NCBI GenBank assembly: GCA_965267245.1
Contig: OZ253939.1
Coordinates: forward strand, 2,356,001 to 2,420,000
Source: JANSWY01 sp965267245
GTDB lineage: Bacteria; Bacteroidota; Bacteroidia; Cytophagales; Cyclobacteriaceae
Direction of reading: 5' to 3'
Length of the DNA: 64,000 nt
Shown here: positions 54,323 to 63,427 of the stretch, piece after piece
Position numbering within the stretch: the first letter of the stretch is position 1
Layout of the letters: each line of letters starts with the position of its first letter
Notes under the pieces: generated by a model
Told to the model about the DNA's origin: nothing
What the model saw: the letters and a program-made list of their open reading frames with translations, nothing else
The model's database searches: none
Translations under genes and position numbers: made by a program

Positions 54323-56752
54323 TTATTCGCTTCTAAGACCATCCACCGGGTTAGCTTTAGCCGCTTTTATGACATGAAAAGAAACTGTAAACATCCCAAA
54401 CAGTAATACTAACATTACTGGCAGGATATAGTATACCCAATTAATGGGCATTTTGTAAGCAAACTCAGATAACCATTCTACAATCAAAAAGTCAGCCATA
54501 GGAACTGCAATAACTGCTGCAAGTACAATAAGCTTGACATACCCTTTAGAGAATAGGGCCATTACATTAAAAACAGAAGCTCCAAGTGTCTTCCGGATAC
54601 TGATTTCCTTGGCCTTTTGACCGACTGTAAAGGCAGATAAACCAATTAACCCTAACACAGAAATGAATATGCATATATAGGAAAGTGTGGCCAGCAACTT
54701 GTGCTGAATCTGATCCTGGGCATATTGTTTGTCGAATTCAATATCCATGAATTTATAATCAAACGGATTTTTTTGGTCAAACCTTGTATAAACCTCTTCT
54801 ATGTGAGAAAGTGTCTCTTGAAGATCGTGGTTTTTCACCCTGACATGTAGGGTTCCCCCTTGCCGATCAGATGGTAAAATAAAAAGTGGCCGGATTTTCC
54901 TGTGAAGTGATTCAAAATTAAAATCCTTTACCACTCCCACAACTTTCATATCATGCTCCCCATGAAAGTAACGCACCCTTCTTCCAACAGCACTCTCATT
55001 GGTCCATCCCATCTCTTTTGCACCAGATTCGTTGATCAGAAACTCCTTGTTAAGTGAAGACTCCCGATCAAGAAAACCCCTACCACTCACAATCTCGAAC
55101 CCAACCGTTTCGAGGTAATTATCTCCTGGATATATACAAGCCATACTTTGCTGAGTCAGTTCCCCTTCTTTTTCAACCAGAAATACCTGCCCTCCAACAT
55201 CTATTCCCGGTACACCATACGCAGAAGCCGAAGAGATCACATTGGGATCCTTAGATAATTCATTGCGGATCGCATCCATTTTGTTTTCCATTTCGCGGGT
55301 TCTTATGTCTACCAACACTACATTTTCAGGATTGAATCCTAATTCAACATCCCGCATATAATCGATCTGCCGATCCATCATCACAGTCGTGACAATCACA
55401 AAAATTGACACAACAAATTGTAATACGATCAATACTTTCCTCATCAAAATACCTTTCCCTTGACCTATATAAGATCCTTTCAATGCTGCTACTACAGGGA
55501 CAGCTGGGATGTAAATCGCCGGATATATTCCGGAAACCAGTCCCACTAACAACGTAATGCCAATAACTCCAATCAAAAGCAACTGGTTATCGATGAAGTC
55601 CAGGCTTAATTGTTTATCAATCCAATCATTGAAGGCAGTAAACTCTAATGTGATGTAGCAAATGATGATGGCCAATATCATTGCCAGGGCGGACAACACT
55701 ATTGCCTCCAGAAGAATTGACCTGAACAGCTTTGCACGTGTATTCCCAAGCACTTTTCTTACCCCCATTTCACTTACACGGTAAACTGATCGTGCAGTCG
55801 CTAAATTCATGTAATTGATACAGGCCAAAAGAATAAGAAATAAGCCAATAGTGGTAAAAGCATAGATATAAGCTTTATCGCCTGTGGGAAGATCGTCCCC
55901 AGCAGTTGAGTTAAAGTGGATATTGGGTAATGCCTGAAGTTTTGGAGTTGCTGATCCATTGATCCTATCCGCGAAGGGGCGGAAATACTTCTCAAAAATA
56001 ACCTCAAACTGCTCTTCAAAATCTCCTGGATCATAAGATGCAGGGACTAGAAAATAAGTGAAGATACCCGGGTTCCACATTGCCTCTGATTTGTTCATGG
56101 GGTCAGTTTCTCCATCATACCAGCTCCGATTTGTCATCCCCGATAATAGAATCGTATACTTCAAATGCGAATTATGTGGTAAATCAGAAATCACCGCTGT
56201 AATTTTTCTTTCTTCTACACCATCAATAGATATGATTTTACCAACTGCTTCTCCATCACCAAAATATTTTTTCGCGATACTTTCAGTAAGTACTACTTTA
56301 TCCGGACCAACCAAACACTTTGATGGATCACCGGCCAACACATCATGCGTGAAAACAGAAAGGAAACTGGAATCAGTCACCATGATTCCGTCTTCGTAGA
56401 ATTTCACAGGATCCTTAGTATCCTCATCTCCTATCGAGACCATTGTATTACTATAGGGGTTAAATCGGACGTAATTCAAAATAAATGGCAACTCATCTTT
56501 CATAATGGGGGCCAGTTCTCTCGCTGTATAGGCAGTATTAAAATCAGCTCCTGTCGCTTTTAAATGATTGGTGAATCTGTAGATCCTATCAGCCTTGTCA
56601 TGGTGTTTGTCATAACTCAATTCATTCTGAAGATAAAGCATCAGGATAATACCGACAGATATTCCAAGAGTAAGTCCCAGCAAATTTAAAATTGAGTAGA
56701 CCTTATCTTTCCAAAAAATTCTAAGTGCAAAAATGATGTGATTTCTAAGCAT
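54323..56752 (-). CDS. FtsX/MacB-type ABC transporter permease
   Basis: 809 residues. N-terminal helix (about 18-40), a periplasmic MacB-type domain, a first FtsX domain with its helices near 285-420, a second periplasmic domain and a second FtsX domain near 680-805, ending KAAKANPVDGLRSE. This duplicated permease type is common in Bacteroidota and usually works with a separate ATPase; none is adjacent here. It is followed closely by the convergent receiver gene (8 nt). The LytTR system lies directly upstream. Confidence 0.88.
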   Translation of the reverse strand: MLRNHIIFALRIFWKDKVYSILNLLGLTLGISVGIILMLYLQNELSYDKHHDKADRIYRFTNHLKATGADFNTAYTARELAPIMKDELPFILNYVRFNPYSNTMVSIGDEDTKDPVKFYEDGIMVTDSSFLSVFTHDVLAGDPSKCLVGPDKVVLTESIAKKYFGDGEAVGKIISIDGVEERKITAVISDLPHNSHLKYTILLSGMTNRSWYDGETDPMNKSEAMWNPGIFTYFLVPASYDPGDFEEQFEVIFEKYFRPFADRINGSATPKLQALPNIHFNSTAGDDLPTGDKAYIYAFTTIGLFLILLACINYMNLATARSVYRVSEMGVRKVLGNTRAKLFRSILLEAIVLSALAMILAIIICYITLEFTAFNDWIDKQLSLDFIDNQLLLIGVIGITLLVGLVSGIYPAIYIPAVPVVAALKGSYIGQGKGILMRKVLIVLQFVVSIFVIVTTVMMDRQIDYMRDVELGFNPENVVLVDIRTREMENKMDAIRNELSKDPNVISSASAYGVPGIDVGGQVFLVEKEGELTQQSMACIYPGDNYLETVGFEIVSGRGFLDRESSLNKEFLINESGAKEMGWTNESAVGRRVRYFHGEHDMKVVGVVKDFNFESLHRKIRPLFILPSDRQGGTLHVRVKNHDLQETLSHIEEVYTRFDQKNPFDYKFMDIEFDKQYAQDQIQHKLLATLSYICIFISVLGLIGLSAFTVGQKAKEISIRKTLGASVFNVMALFSKGYVKLIVLAAVIAVPMADFLIVEWLSEFAYKMPINWVYYILPVMLVLLFGMFTVSFHVIKAAKANPVDGLRSE

Positions 56753-56851
56753 AACATTCTGAGTTTTTAAGACTATCCGAAATTAGCCGATAGCTATACG
56801 CTCAGAAACAATATGCAGGAAGTGGTCAAAAAAATGCAGGAAGATGCACTT

Positions 56852-57631
56852 TTAATAGATCAATCTGGACTGAAGTGCAGGTTTATAACTTCTACTGACC
56901 TTTAGCACTTCCCCATTTGTAAGGGTCACCTCATGACCAGAATCTTCTGCTTTCGCGAATTCTTTAATCAATTTTAAGTTGACTATGTAGGACTTATGGA
57001 TTCTCTGAAAATGTGAAGCAGAAAGTTTTTCATCCATGCTCTTCATGGATTCTCTTACCAAATAGATTTCAGACCCACTATGGATCTTTACGTAATAATC
57101 AAATGCCTCTATGTAACGAATTTCAGCGTATGTAAGCTGCACAATTTTTCCATCCACCTTTACAATTAACCGATCCATTCCCATTCCCGCTTCCACTAAA
57201 CCCTGCGAAGTTTTGATCCTGTTTTTGGTCTGATCTATGAGGTTATCAATTTTTTCCTCATGTTCCCTTGTCATCAATGCCTTCTCCAGTTTTTGAACCA
57301 TTTGATCAAACCTTTCATCGCTAAATGGTTTCATTAGATAATCTACTGCATTGACTTCAAAGGCCTTCAAGGCAAATTCGTCGTGCGCTGTGATGAAAAC
57401 TATATAAGGCCTGGGTTTTTCAAGGGAGGCGATTACCTCAAATCCATTTATCCCCGGCATCTGGACATCCAGGAATACGACATCCGGACGTTGCTCATTG
57501 ATCTGATCAATAGCTTCCAACCCATTTGAACATGTAGTAAGCACTTCGATATCCGGGTATTCTGTTAGAAGTTGCCATACTCCCTTTCTGGCAAGCTCTT
57601 CATCATCCACTATAATTACCGTAAACTTCAT
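56852..57631 (-). CDS. LytTR-family response regulator
   Basis: 259 residues. Receiver with Asp55 (VVFLDVQMPGING) and a LytTR DNA-binding domain at about 160-257 (YAEIRYIEAFDYYVKIHSG...HFQRIHKSYIVNL). It overlaps the sensor kinase gene by 4 nt. The permease gene 99 nt downstream is a plausible target or operon member. Confidence 0.93.
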   Translation of the reverse strand: MKFTVIIVDDEELARKGVWQLLTEYPDIEVLTTCSNGLEAIDQINEQRPDVVFLDVQMPGINGFEVIASLEKPRPYIVFITAHDEFALKAFEVNAVDYLMKPFSDERFDQMVQKLEKALMTREHEEKIDNLIDQTKNRIKTSQGLVEAGMGMDRLIVKVDGKIVQLTYAEIRYIEAFDYYVKIHSGSEIYLVRESMKSMDEKLSASHFQRIHKSYIVNLKLIKEFAKAEDSGHEVTLTNGEVLKVSRSYKPALQSRLIY

Positions 57632-58692
57632 TTTTTAGGAATTTCAATACTTACTGTAACACCTCCACCTCCCTGCTCTTGACGGAGTTTAAACTGGTTG
57701 CCATAGAATTTTCTTAATCGCAAAATGACACTTGGCAGTCCCAAACCTCCTGAAGCGGTCAACTGGCTTAATGAAACGGACTTTTCAGTTGTGTTGAATA
57801 CTCTCATTTCAACTGTATGACCCTTATCAGATGTGGAAATCTTTAATTTCTGATTGGCTAGACTATTCTTCATACCATGTTTGAATACATTTTCAACAAT
57901 TGGTTGAAGAATTAATTGAGGGACTTCAATGCCCATAATCTTTGGGTCATAATCCTTATCTACTTCCAATTTTTCACCGAACCTGACTTTTTCCACCTCA
58001 ATGTATTTATCTAATAGACCCAATTCCTCACTCAGTGGGATTTTGTATCCTTGAGTACGTCCCAAAGCAACCCGCATAAAGTCATTGAGGTTGGCAATCA
58101 TTTGTGTGGCTTTCTTATTTTCTTTGAGCCTTACCATCATTGCGATGCTGTTCATGGCATTATATAGAAAATGTGGATTTAGTTGTGCCCTCATTGAGTC
58201 TAGCTTGCTATCATCCAACTTACTCCGAAGATGATTAATATCCCGTTCTTGCTCTAGAAAGGCCTGATACAAATAATATACTTCAAGCACTCCCTGATAA
58301 ACTGTATAAATCAAAACTCCTTCTAACACCCTGTACCAGTGCCCGGACAGTGTATCAATAAACCCGATTGCAGAATAGTGCTCCTCCAATCTTAGGAACC
58401 TCTCCAGAATGAGTGTTAAAAGATCACTGAACAGAAGTAATCCCAAACCAAATGCCAGTGATTTAACTATTAGGTTAATGGAAGAATTTCTGAGTCCATA
58501 GAAAAGAATTAACGGTTTCCCGTACATAAAAACAATGGTTCCCAGTAAATAGATGGTTAACAAGTACCCACCTGGCCAAAAAACAATTGACGTCCACCCA
58601 TTCTCCAATACACTCCTAAGCCCTAAAAGAATGAAGAGTGTTGATATGATGACCCAATGATACCGCTGTAGTACTTTCCTGCTCAGTTCCAC
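57628..58692 (-). CDS. LytS-type sensor histidine kinase
   Basis: 354 residues. Four or five membrane helices within 10-140, then a short coiled coil and the His_kinase domain (PF06580 type) with His174 in RAQLNPHFLYNAMNSI and the ATPase domain to the end (GGLGLPSVILRL). Senses an envelope or membrane signal and phosphorylates the LytTR regulator. Confidence 0.92.
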   Translation of the reverse strand: MELSRKVLQRYHWVIISTLFILLGLRSVLENGWTSIVFWPGGYLLTIYLLGTIVFMYGKPLILFYGLRNSSINLIVKSLAFGLGLLLFSDLLTLILERFLRLEEHYSAIGFIDTLSGHWYRVLEGVLIYTVYQGVLEVYYLYQAFLEQERDINHLRSKLDDSKLDSMRAQLNPHFLYNAMNSIAMMVRLKENKKATQMIANLNDFMRVALGRTQGYKIPLSEELGLLDKYIEVEKVRFGEKLEVDKDYDPKIMGIEVPQLILQPIVENVFKHGMKNSLANQKLKISTSDKGHTVEMRVFNTTEKSVSLSQLTASGGLGLPSVILRLRKFYGNQFKLRQEQGGGGVTVSIEIPKK

Positions 58693-58726
58693 AGCAGTGA
58701 AATAAGTGAAATTTTGCGGGAATGTA

Positions 58727-59665
58727 TTACTTCTTAAATTTTTTCTTCTGCTTCAGAATTACACGAGATACAAATTCTGCAGAAGTACTCGCTGATTGTA
58801 CAGAGCCATAGTCTATATCCATATCACCTTCAGCTGCCATCATATCAGCCATTACTTCTGGAGAAACCCCTTTAGCCGAAGCATATGTGGATGGAGCTGC
58901 ACTCTGTTTTGCATCTCTTGTTTCTGTCCGTTGCAAATAAAAGTGAGATAACATGTGATAGACTGTACCTTCACAATGTTTAAACCTTATAATTACAGCT
59001 TCCTCACCATACTTTTCTTTCAATTCCTTAGACCTGACGAGAACCTTTACTTTCTCTTTATCTAGCACTTCAATGGGGTATGAGGAACCTTCCAGCCACC
59101 ATACGGGATCACTTTCTTCATCAAAAAAACCTTGTAATACCTCATCTTCCTTGTCTAGTACTTCAATTCGAACAACTTCATCCGCACTAGCTTTGCCATT
59201 GTACTTTACTGTTCCAGGAAATCCAACCTCCAATACATTCTTAAGTGCCCAATCCGTGGTTATCAATTGTCCACCTGCAGCAACAAACCCAGCTAGTTTT
59301 CGCGCTCCCTCAGGTGGGAAGTGTGATGCACAATTGACGAAGACTGTTTGTTCAGGGCTCAATAAAACATTCAGAAACTGATCATGCGTTACCCTAACGT
59401 GGGGCATACTGAGGTGTTTGAGTACGAGGTGTATGTGATCATAAGTCCCATCTACCACTACAACATCACTATCCTTGACAGATTCTAATATGTCTATATT
59501 TTCTTTTCCTTCCCTTTTGAGCCGATCTCTAAGAATTTTGTTGGCCATCTGGTAGGAGGCGGCCATCTTCTCATCTCCTGGTTTTTCCTTGAAATTTTCG
59601 GGATTGGGCACATTGGTTTGTTCCAATGGATCCAGCTTGTCTTTTTTGTCTTTCTTATTTTTCAT
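58727..59665 (-). CDS. Cytosolic protein of unknown function, possible GATase-like fold
   Basis: 312 residues with no signal peptide or membrane helix. The N-terminal 45 residues are Lys/Asp/Glu-rich and probably disordered. Residues about 60-160 alternate strands and helices (DVVVVDGTYDHIHLVL..., TVFVNCASHFPPEGARKLAGFVAAGGQLITTDW), which resembles class I glutamine-amidotransferase-like folds such as ThuA/DUF4159. The usual catalytic triad is not clear. The C-terminus is basic (KKKFKK). It lies 34 nt before the LytS gene on the same strand, so co-transcription is possible. Confidence 0.6.
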   Translation of the reverse strand: MKNKKDKKDKLDPLEQTNVPNPENFKEKPGDEKMAASYQMANKILRDRLKREGKENIDILESVKDSDVVVVDGTYDHIHLVLKHLSMPHVRVTHDQFLNVLLSPEQTVFVNCASHFPPEGARKLAGFVAAGGQLITTDWALKNVLEVGFPGTVKYNGKASADEVVRIEVLDKEDEVLQGFFDEESDPVWWLEGSSYPIEVLDKEKVKVLVRSKELKEKYGEEAVIIRFKHCEGTVYHMLSHFYLQRTETRDAKQSAAPSTYASAKGVSPEVMADMMAAEGDMDIDYGSVQSASTSAEFVSRVILKQKKKFKK

Positions 59666-59770
59666 AGTACAAATAGCTTGGGTTATCAGAATTTACTAAA
59701 TTATTGGCTTAATTTGGTACCCTCCCAAAAATAGATTTCACTTAACATTCTTGTTCAAAATTATTTTTCT

Positions 59771-60682
59771 ATGAAAGACCTATTCAGTCAGGAGTTTTAT
59801 GACGAATTGTTCAGTCAGTTAATTGCATGGAGTATTGAAACGCTTCCTCAATTATTACTCACTCTGGTATTGTTCTTCATCGTATTGCGTAGCATTAAGA
59901 TGATATTACGTAAAATGAAGAAGTTGATCATTAACAACGTTCACTCAGGAAATTCAGAGGATCAACTGGAGAAAGAAAAACGTGCCAATACTTTGATCAA
60001 TATAACCAGAGGTGTTTTGGTTGTTTCTATGTGGTTAATTTTCATCATGATCTTCCTTCGCCAGCTGGGATTGGATATTGGACCAATATTGGCTGGAGCT
60101 GGAATTGTTGGTCTTGCCGTTGGTTTTGGAGCACAAGAACTTGTCAGGGATGCTATTTCAGGATTTTTCATGATTCTAGAGAATCGTGTTAGAACAGGAG
60201 ATGTGGCAATTGTGAACGGAACCGGAGGTTTGGTTGAGAACATTAATTTAAGAACTGTAACGCTTCGGGATGTGTCTGGAGTAGTTCACACTTTTCAAAA
60301 TGGAAAGATCAATACTTTAGCGAACATGACGAAAGAATGGTCTGCCATGGTGTTTGACATTGGTGTGGCCTACAAGGAAAATGTAGATTCAGTCATCAGA
60401 ACCATACGTGAAGTAGGTGATAAAATGCAGGCTGACCCTGATTACAAAGATAAATTCATCGAGAAAATGGAAATTTTTGGTCTGGATAAATTTGGTGATA
60501 GTGCCATTGTGATCAAAGCAAGAATTAAAACCAAGCCCAGTGAACAATGGGTGGTTGGTAGAGAATTTAACCGTCGTTTGAAACTGGTTTTTGATGAAAG
60601 AGGAATTGAAATTCCATTCCCACACAGAACGATCTATTGGGGTGATGATATTGCTCCTTTGAAATTGACAAAAACTGACTAA
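59771..60682 (+). CDS. Small-conductance mechanosensitive channel (MscS family)
   Basis: 303 residues, normal MscS size. Three membrane helices at about 17-39, 75-97 and 105-133; the third is Gly/Ala-rich (GAGIVGLAVGFGAQELVRDAISGFF), as in the pore-lining TM3. The beta domain (VENINLRTVTLRDVSGVVHTFQNGKI) and the cytoplasmic alpha/beta domain follow. It releases solutes on hypo-osmotic shock. It has its own terminator downstream. Confidence 0.93.
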   Translation: MKDLFSQEFYDELFSQLIAWSIETLPQLLLTLVLFFIVLRSIKMILRKMKKLIINNVHSGNSEDQLEKEKRANTLINITRGVLVVSMWLIFIMIFLRQLGLDIGPILAGAGIVGLAVGFGAQELVRDAISGFFMILENRVRTGDVAIVNGTGGLVENINLRTVTLRDVSGVVHTFQNGKINTLANMTKEWSAMVFDIGVAYKENVDSVIRTIREVGDKMQADPDYKDKFIEKMEIFGLDKFGDSAIVIKARIKTKPSEQWVVGREFNRRLKLVFDERGIEIPFPHRTIYWGDDIAPLKLTKTD

Positions 60683-60692
60683 GCTTAGATAG

Positions 60693-60724
60693 CAGGAATG
60701 GCATTTTGCCATTCCTGTTTATTC
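60693..60724 (+). terminator. Intrinsic terminator of the mscS gene
   Basis: CAGGAATGGC (60693-60702) pairs exactly with GCCATTCCTG (60708-60717) around a 5-nt loop, followed by TTTATT. Confidence 0.85.
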
Positions 60725-60727
60725 AGG

Positions 60728-61903
60728 TTACTCAAACACTACTTCGAGAATCTCTTTCGTGAAATCTTCCCTAACGTCAAAGATTTTGGGGCTTACTCCA
60801 TTGGTGGCAAACATGATCGATACTCCCTGTTCGGGGAAGTACCATGCTGTAGTTAGAAATCCAACAATTGCTCCTGTATGTCCATAAGCTGTACCATATT
60901 CAGTTTCAAAAATCTCAAGTCCATTCCCATTTCGTTTGTGATAATCATCCTGCCAGTCCACCGGCAATTCAAACGATGCTTTCATTTGAGTTAGACTCAC
61001 TTCATTAATAATGTCATGCTCATGTAGCGCTTTCATGAACCTAGTAAGGTCACTCATGGTGATACCAATATTTCCATCCCCGGTTGCCAGGTCATAGTGG
61101 TAGTAAAACTCACTTTCCATCAATACATCATTTCCGTGGATACTGAAGTAGCCCTTTGGAATACCATCGGGTAATGGTTGTTGATAGGTGCCAGCATAAG
61201 CTGAATTCAACTGTAAAGGATTAAAGATGTTTGTTTCCTCAAACACATCCAGTGACATTCCGGAAACCTCCTCCACAAGCAATCCAAGTAAAACATAATT
61301 GGTATTTGAATAAGCATAAGTCTTGCCTGGTTCATGATCCGGTTTTCTACCGTAGGCAAGTTTAAGTTTCTCCTCAGGCGTATCACTATTGTAAGGGTTG
61401 TCAATGCTTATCAATTCATATTTGATTGGATTCAGGTAGTCATACAAGCCGCTGGTATGGCTCAACAACTGTCTAATCGTTACCTTCTCCGCATTTTCAA
61501 TTTTGTCCATGTATTCTCCATCCAGGTATTCAGATAGCTCATCCTCAATAGATAGCATCCCTCTTTCCTGAAGCAGGAAAACAGAAGTAGCTGTAAATAC
61601 TTTAGACACGCTAGCTACCATCATTTGATGCCCAGGTAGGAGGTCAATTCCATTATATAAATCCGCCTTTCCAGCTGCTCCTGACCAGTGATGACCATCT
61701 GGCGTAATGACTGACAGTGACAGTCCTGGCAACCCCATTTGAACTTTCTGGAGAATAATCTCCTCGAATTCTACAGCTTTGGGATGATTATTAGAGCTAT
61801 CATTCGCGATAGCAAAATTTGTAAAATCTCCTTGTGTCAATTCTTCTGTATTTGAGCAGGAAAGGATTATTCCAATGGTGAATAATGTTAATACATATCT
61901 CAT
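60728..61903 (-). CDS. Serine hydrolase lipoprotein, class C beta-lactamase fold
   Basis: 391 residues; lipobox IILSC (Cys16). Catalytic motifs of the AmpC/DD-peptidase fold: S98-V-S-K101, Y198-S-N200 and an HTG triad in the AYGHTGAIVGF segment. Likely an envelope esterase or peptidase; true beta-lactamase activity cannot be inferred. Its start overlaps the preceding barrel gene by 4 nt, and it is convergent with mscS. Confidence 0.88.
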   Translation of the reverse strand: MRYVLTLFTIGIILSCSNTEELTQGDFTNFAIANDSSNNHPKAVEFEEIILQKVQMGLPGLSLSVITPDGHHWSGAAGKADLYNGIDLLPGHQMMVASVSKVFTATSVFLLQERGMLSIEDELSEYLDGEYMDKIENAEKVTIRQLLSHTSGLYDYLNPIKYELISIDNPYNSDTPEEKLKLAYGRKPDHEPGKTYAYSNTNYVLLGLLVEEVSGMSLDVFEETNIFNPLQLNSAYAGTYQQPLPDGIPKGYFSIHGNDVLMESEFYYHYDLATGDGNIGITMSDLTRFMKALHEHDIINEVSLTQMKASFELPVDWQDDYHKRNGNGLEIFETEYGTAYGHTGAIVGFLTTAWYFPEQGVSIMFATNGVSPKIFDVREDFTKEILEVVFE

Positions 61904-62487
61904 TTCAAAGCTGTTTTAATTCCAATAGACAAAAAATTATGTGGTACAACTGGCACTCCCCAGTAGGAGGCAAAGGGTCCCTCGGCCAGCATTTGATAGC
62001 TAACCATGAGATTTGTTTGAGAGGATTCTATAAGCTCATAGTTTAATCCAATGCTGATACCGACCATTAGTGTTGGCCTCCCTCCTTTTTTGACTACATA
62101 CTCACCCTCTTCAAATTTGAATTCTTTGGTAGGAGAAAAAGTGTGCATATATCCAAACTTTGGCTGATAATACCAGGAAAATCGCTCACCTAGATCTCGC
62201 TGAAACCTGAATCCACCCAGGAGAAAGACTGCATTTTGGAAATATTCATGATGATAAAAGCCTAGTTCAGTTGTGAAGTATCGCGCTTTTTTATCTTCTG
62301 CATACCTCAAAAAGTCAACTCCTCCTGATACTCCAGGATGAAGTTCACCTCCAAAATTTTCAATGGAAGGATAGTAGAATGACTGTTTAATGAAAGAAAA
62401 ATGTATTTCCTTTTTTGGATGCTGCTGAGCAAAACAATTACCGAAAAGGCAAAAGCATACCAGCAATAGCATGACTATTTTTTGCAT
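61900..62487 (-). CDS. Outer-membrane beta-barrel-like protein coupled to the hydrolase
   Basis: 195 residues; signal peptide (about 1-21, ending CFAQ). Barrel-like strands such as RYFTTELGFYHHEYF, GISIGLNYELI and a final FLSIGIKTAL. No family recognised. The overlap with the hydrolase gene implies one operon. Confidence 0.65.
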   Translation of the reverse strand: MQKIVMLLLVCFCLFGNCFAQQHPKKEIHFSFIKQSFYYPSIENFGGELHPGVSGGVDFLRYAEDKKARYFTTELGFYHHEYFQNAVFLLGGFRFQRDLGERFSWYYQPKFGYMHTFSPTKEFKFEEGEYVVKKGGRPTLMVGISIGLNYELIESSQTNLMVSYQMLAEGPFASYWGVPVVPHNFLSIGIKTALK

Positions 62488-62577
62488 GATATTTTGAGTT
62501 TATTGACATGCTAATGACAGGCAGAAATCATTAGGGTTTCCAGAGTTTACAAATAGTTTTTGGTTAGATTATGAGAT

Positions 62578-62946
62578 ATGAAATTCATCATTGATGAAAA
62601 TATTAGTCCGGATGTATTACCCCTCTTTTTGAATGCCGGGATCACTGCCATTCATGTTAACCAACTGAAGAAAGAAAAAGGCGTGAGCATCAAAGATCAC
62701 CAACTAAGGCGTTTGGCAATTCATCAGCATTGGGTCATAGTAACCAAAGACGATGATTTTGTTAAATCGTTTGTTTCCAGGAAAGTACCGGAAAAACTAG
62801 TATTTCTGGTGGGATTAGACGAAAAAACACAACTTCTAGTCAGAATTGAAGAAATTATTCCTCAATTGCAGGATTTACTCACGAGATATGATTTCATTGA
62901 GGTCAATCAATCTGAAATGAAATTCCCTTTTGACAGACCAAACTGA
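62578..62946 (+). CDS. DUF5615 PIN-like protein, orphan toxin candidate
   Basis: 122 residues. Acidic residues of the PIN-like pocket are visible: D4-E5 in FIIDENIS, and D58-D60 in VTKDDDF. The length and the FIIDENIS...TKDDDF pattern match DUF5615, normally found beside a DUF433 antitoxin. No such gene lies in the 90 nt upstream or downstream, so it may be solitary or act outside a toxin-antitoxin pair. Confidence 0.8.
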   Translation: MKFIIDENISPDVLPLFLNAGITAIHVNQLKKEKGVSIKDHQLRRLAIHQHWVIVTKDDDFVKSFVSRKVPEKLVFLVGLDEKTQLLVRIEEIIPQLQDLLTRYDFIEVNQSEMKFPFDRPN

Positions 62947-62984
62947 ACTTTAAACTATAAGAGCAACTTTGTTGTTAATCTATC

Positions 62985-63308
62985 ATGCAATCCCCACAAT
63001 TTTCAATTTTGAAGAAACTAACAATTGGATTTCTCATGGTTGCCATAGCGTTTACATTGCTAAACCCGTCAGAGAAACAATACCTCAGTAGAGTGGCTAC
63101 AGATTACGGACAAATGCATGAAGGTTTGTCCATTGACATCAAAGAGCTCATGCATTATGGTAAAAGTCAAAAATCTAATTACATTCTGTTCTCCACTTAT
63201 TCCTATGAATTTGGTAATATGAGAGTGAGTTATTGGGGAGTTTTCAGTTTTATCTTTTACTCAGGCTCAGAATCATCAGAATATAAAGACCCGGAAAGGT
63301 GGATTTAG
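62985..63308 (+). CDS. Small membrane-anchored protein, possibly DUF4359-like
   Basis: 107 residues. One N-terminal membrane helix (about 11-26), followed by NPSEKQYLSRVATDYGQ and a C-terminal beta hairpin (NYILFSTYSYEF...RVSYWGVFSFIFYSG). I recall this pattern from DUF4359 proteins, but the match is from memory. Starts 38 nt after the PIN-like gene. Confidence 0.55.
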   Translation: MQSPQFSILKKLTIGFLMVAIAFTLLNPSEKQYLSRVATDYGQMHEGLSIDIKELMHYGKSQKSNYILFSTYSYEFGNMRVSYWGVFSFIFYSGSESSEYKDPERWI

Positions 63309-63427
63309 GATAGTAAAACAGTAGGACATTGCTATCACCAACGTTCCTTAAGGCAATTTGTCATTCATTGTTCCTTATGCTTTTTTTTGTGTAATTTAAT
63401 AGGAACAAGAAATAACAAGCACCTACC

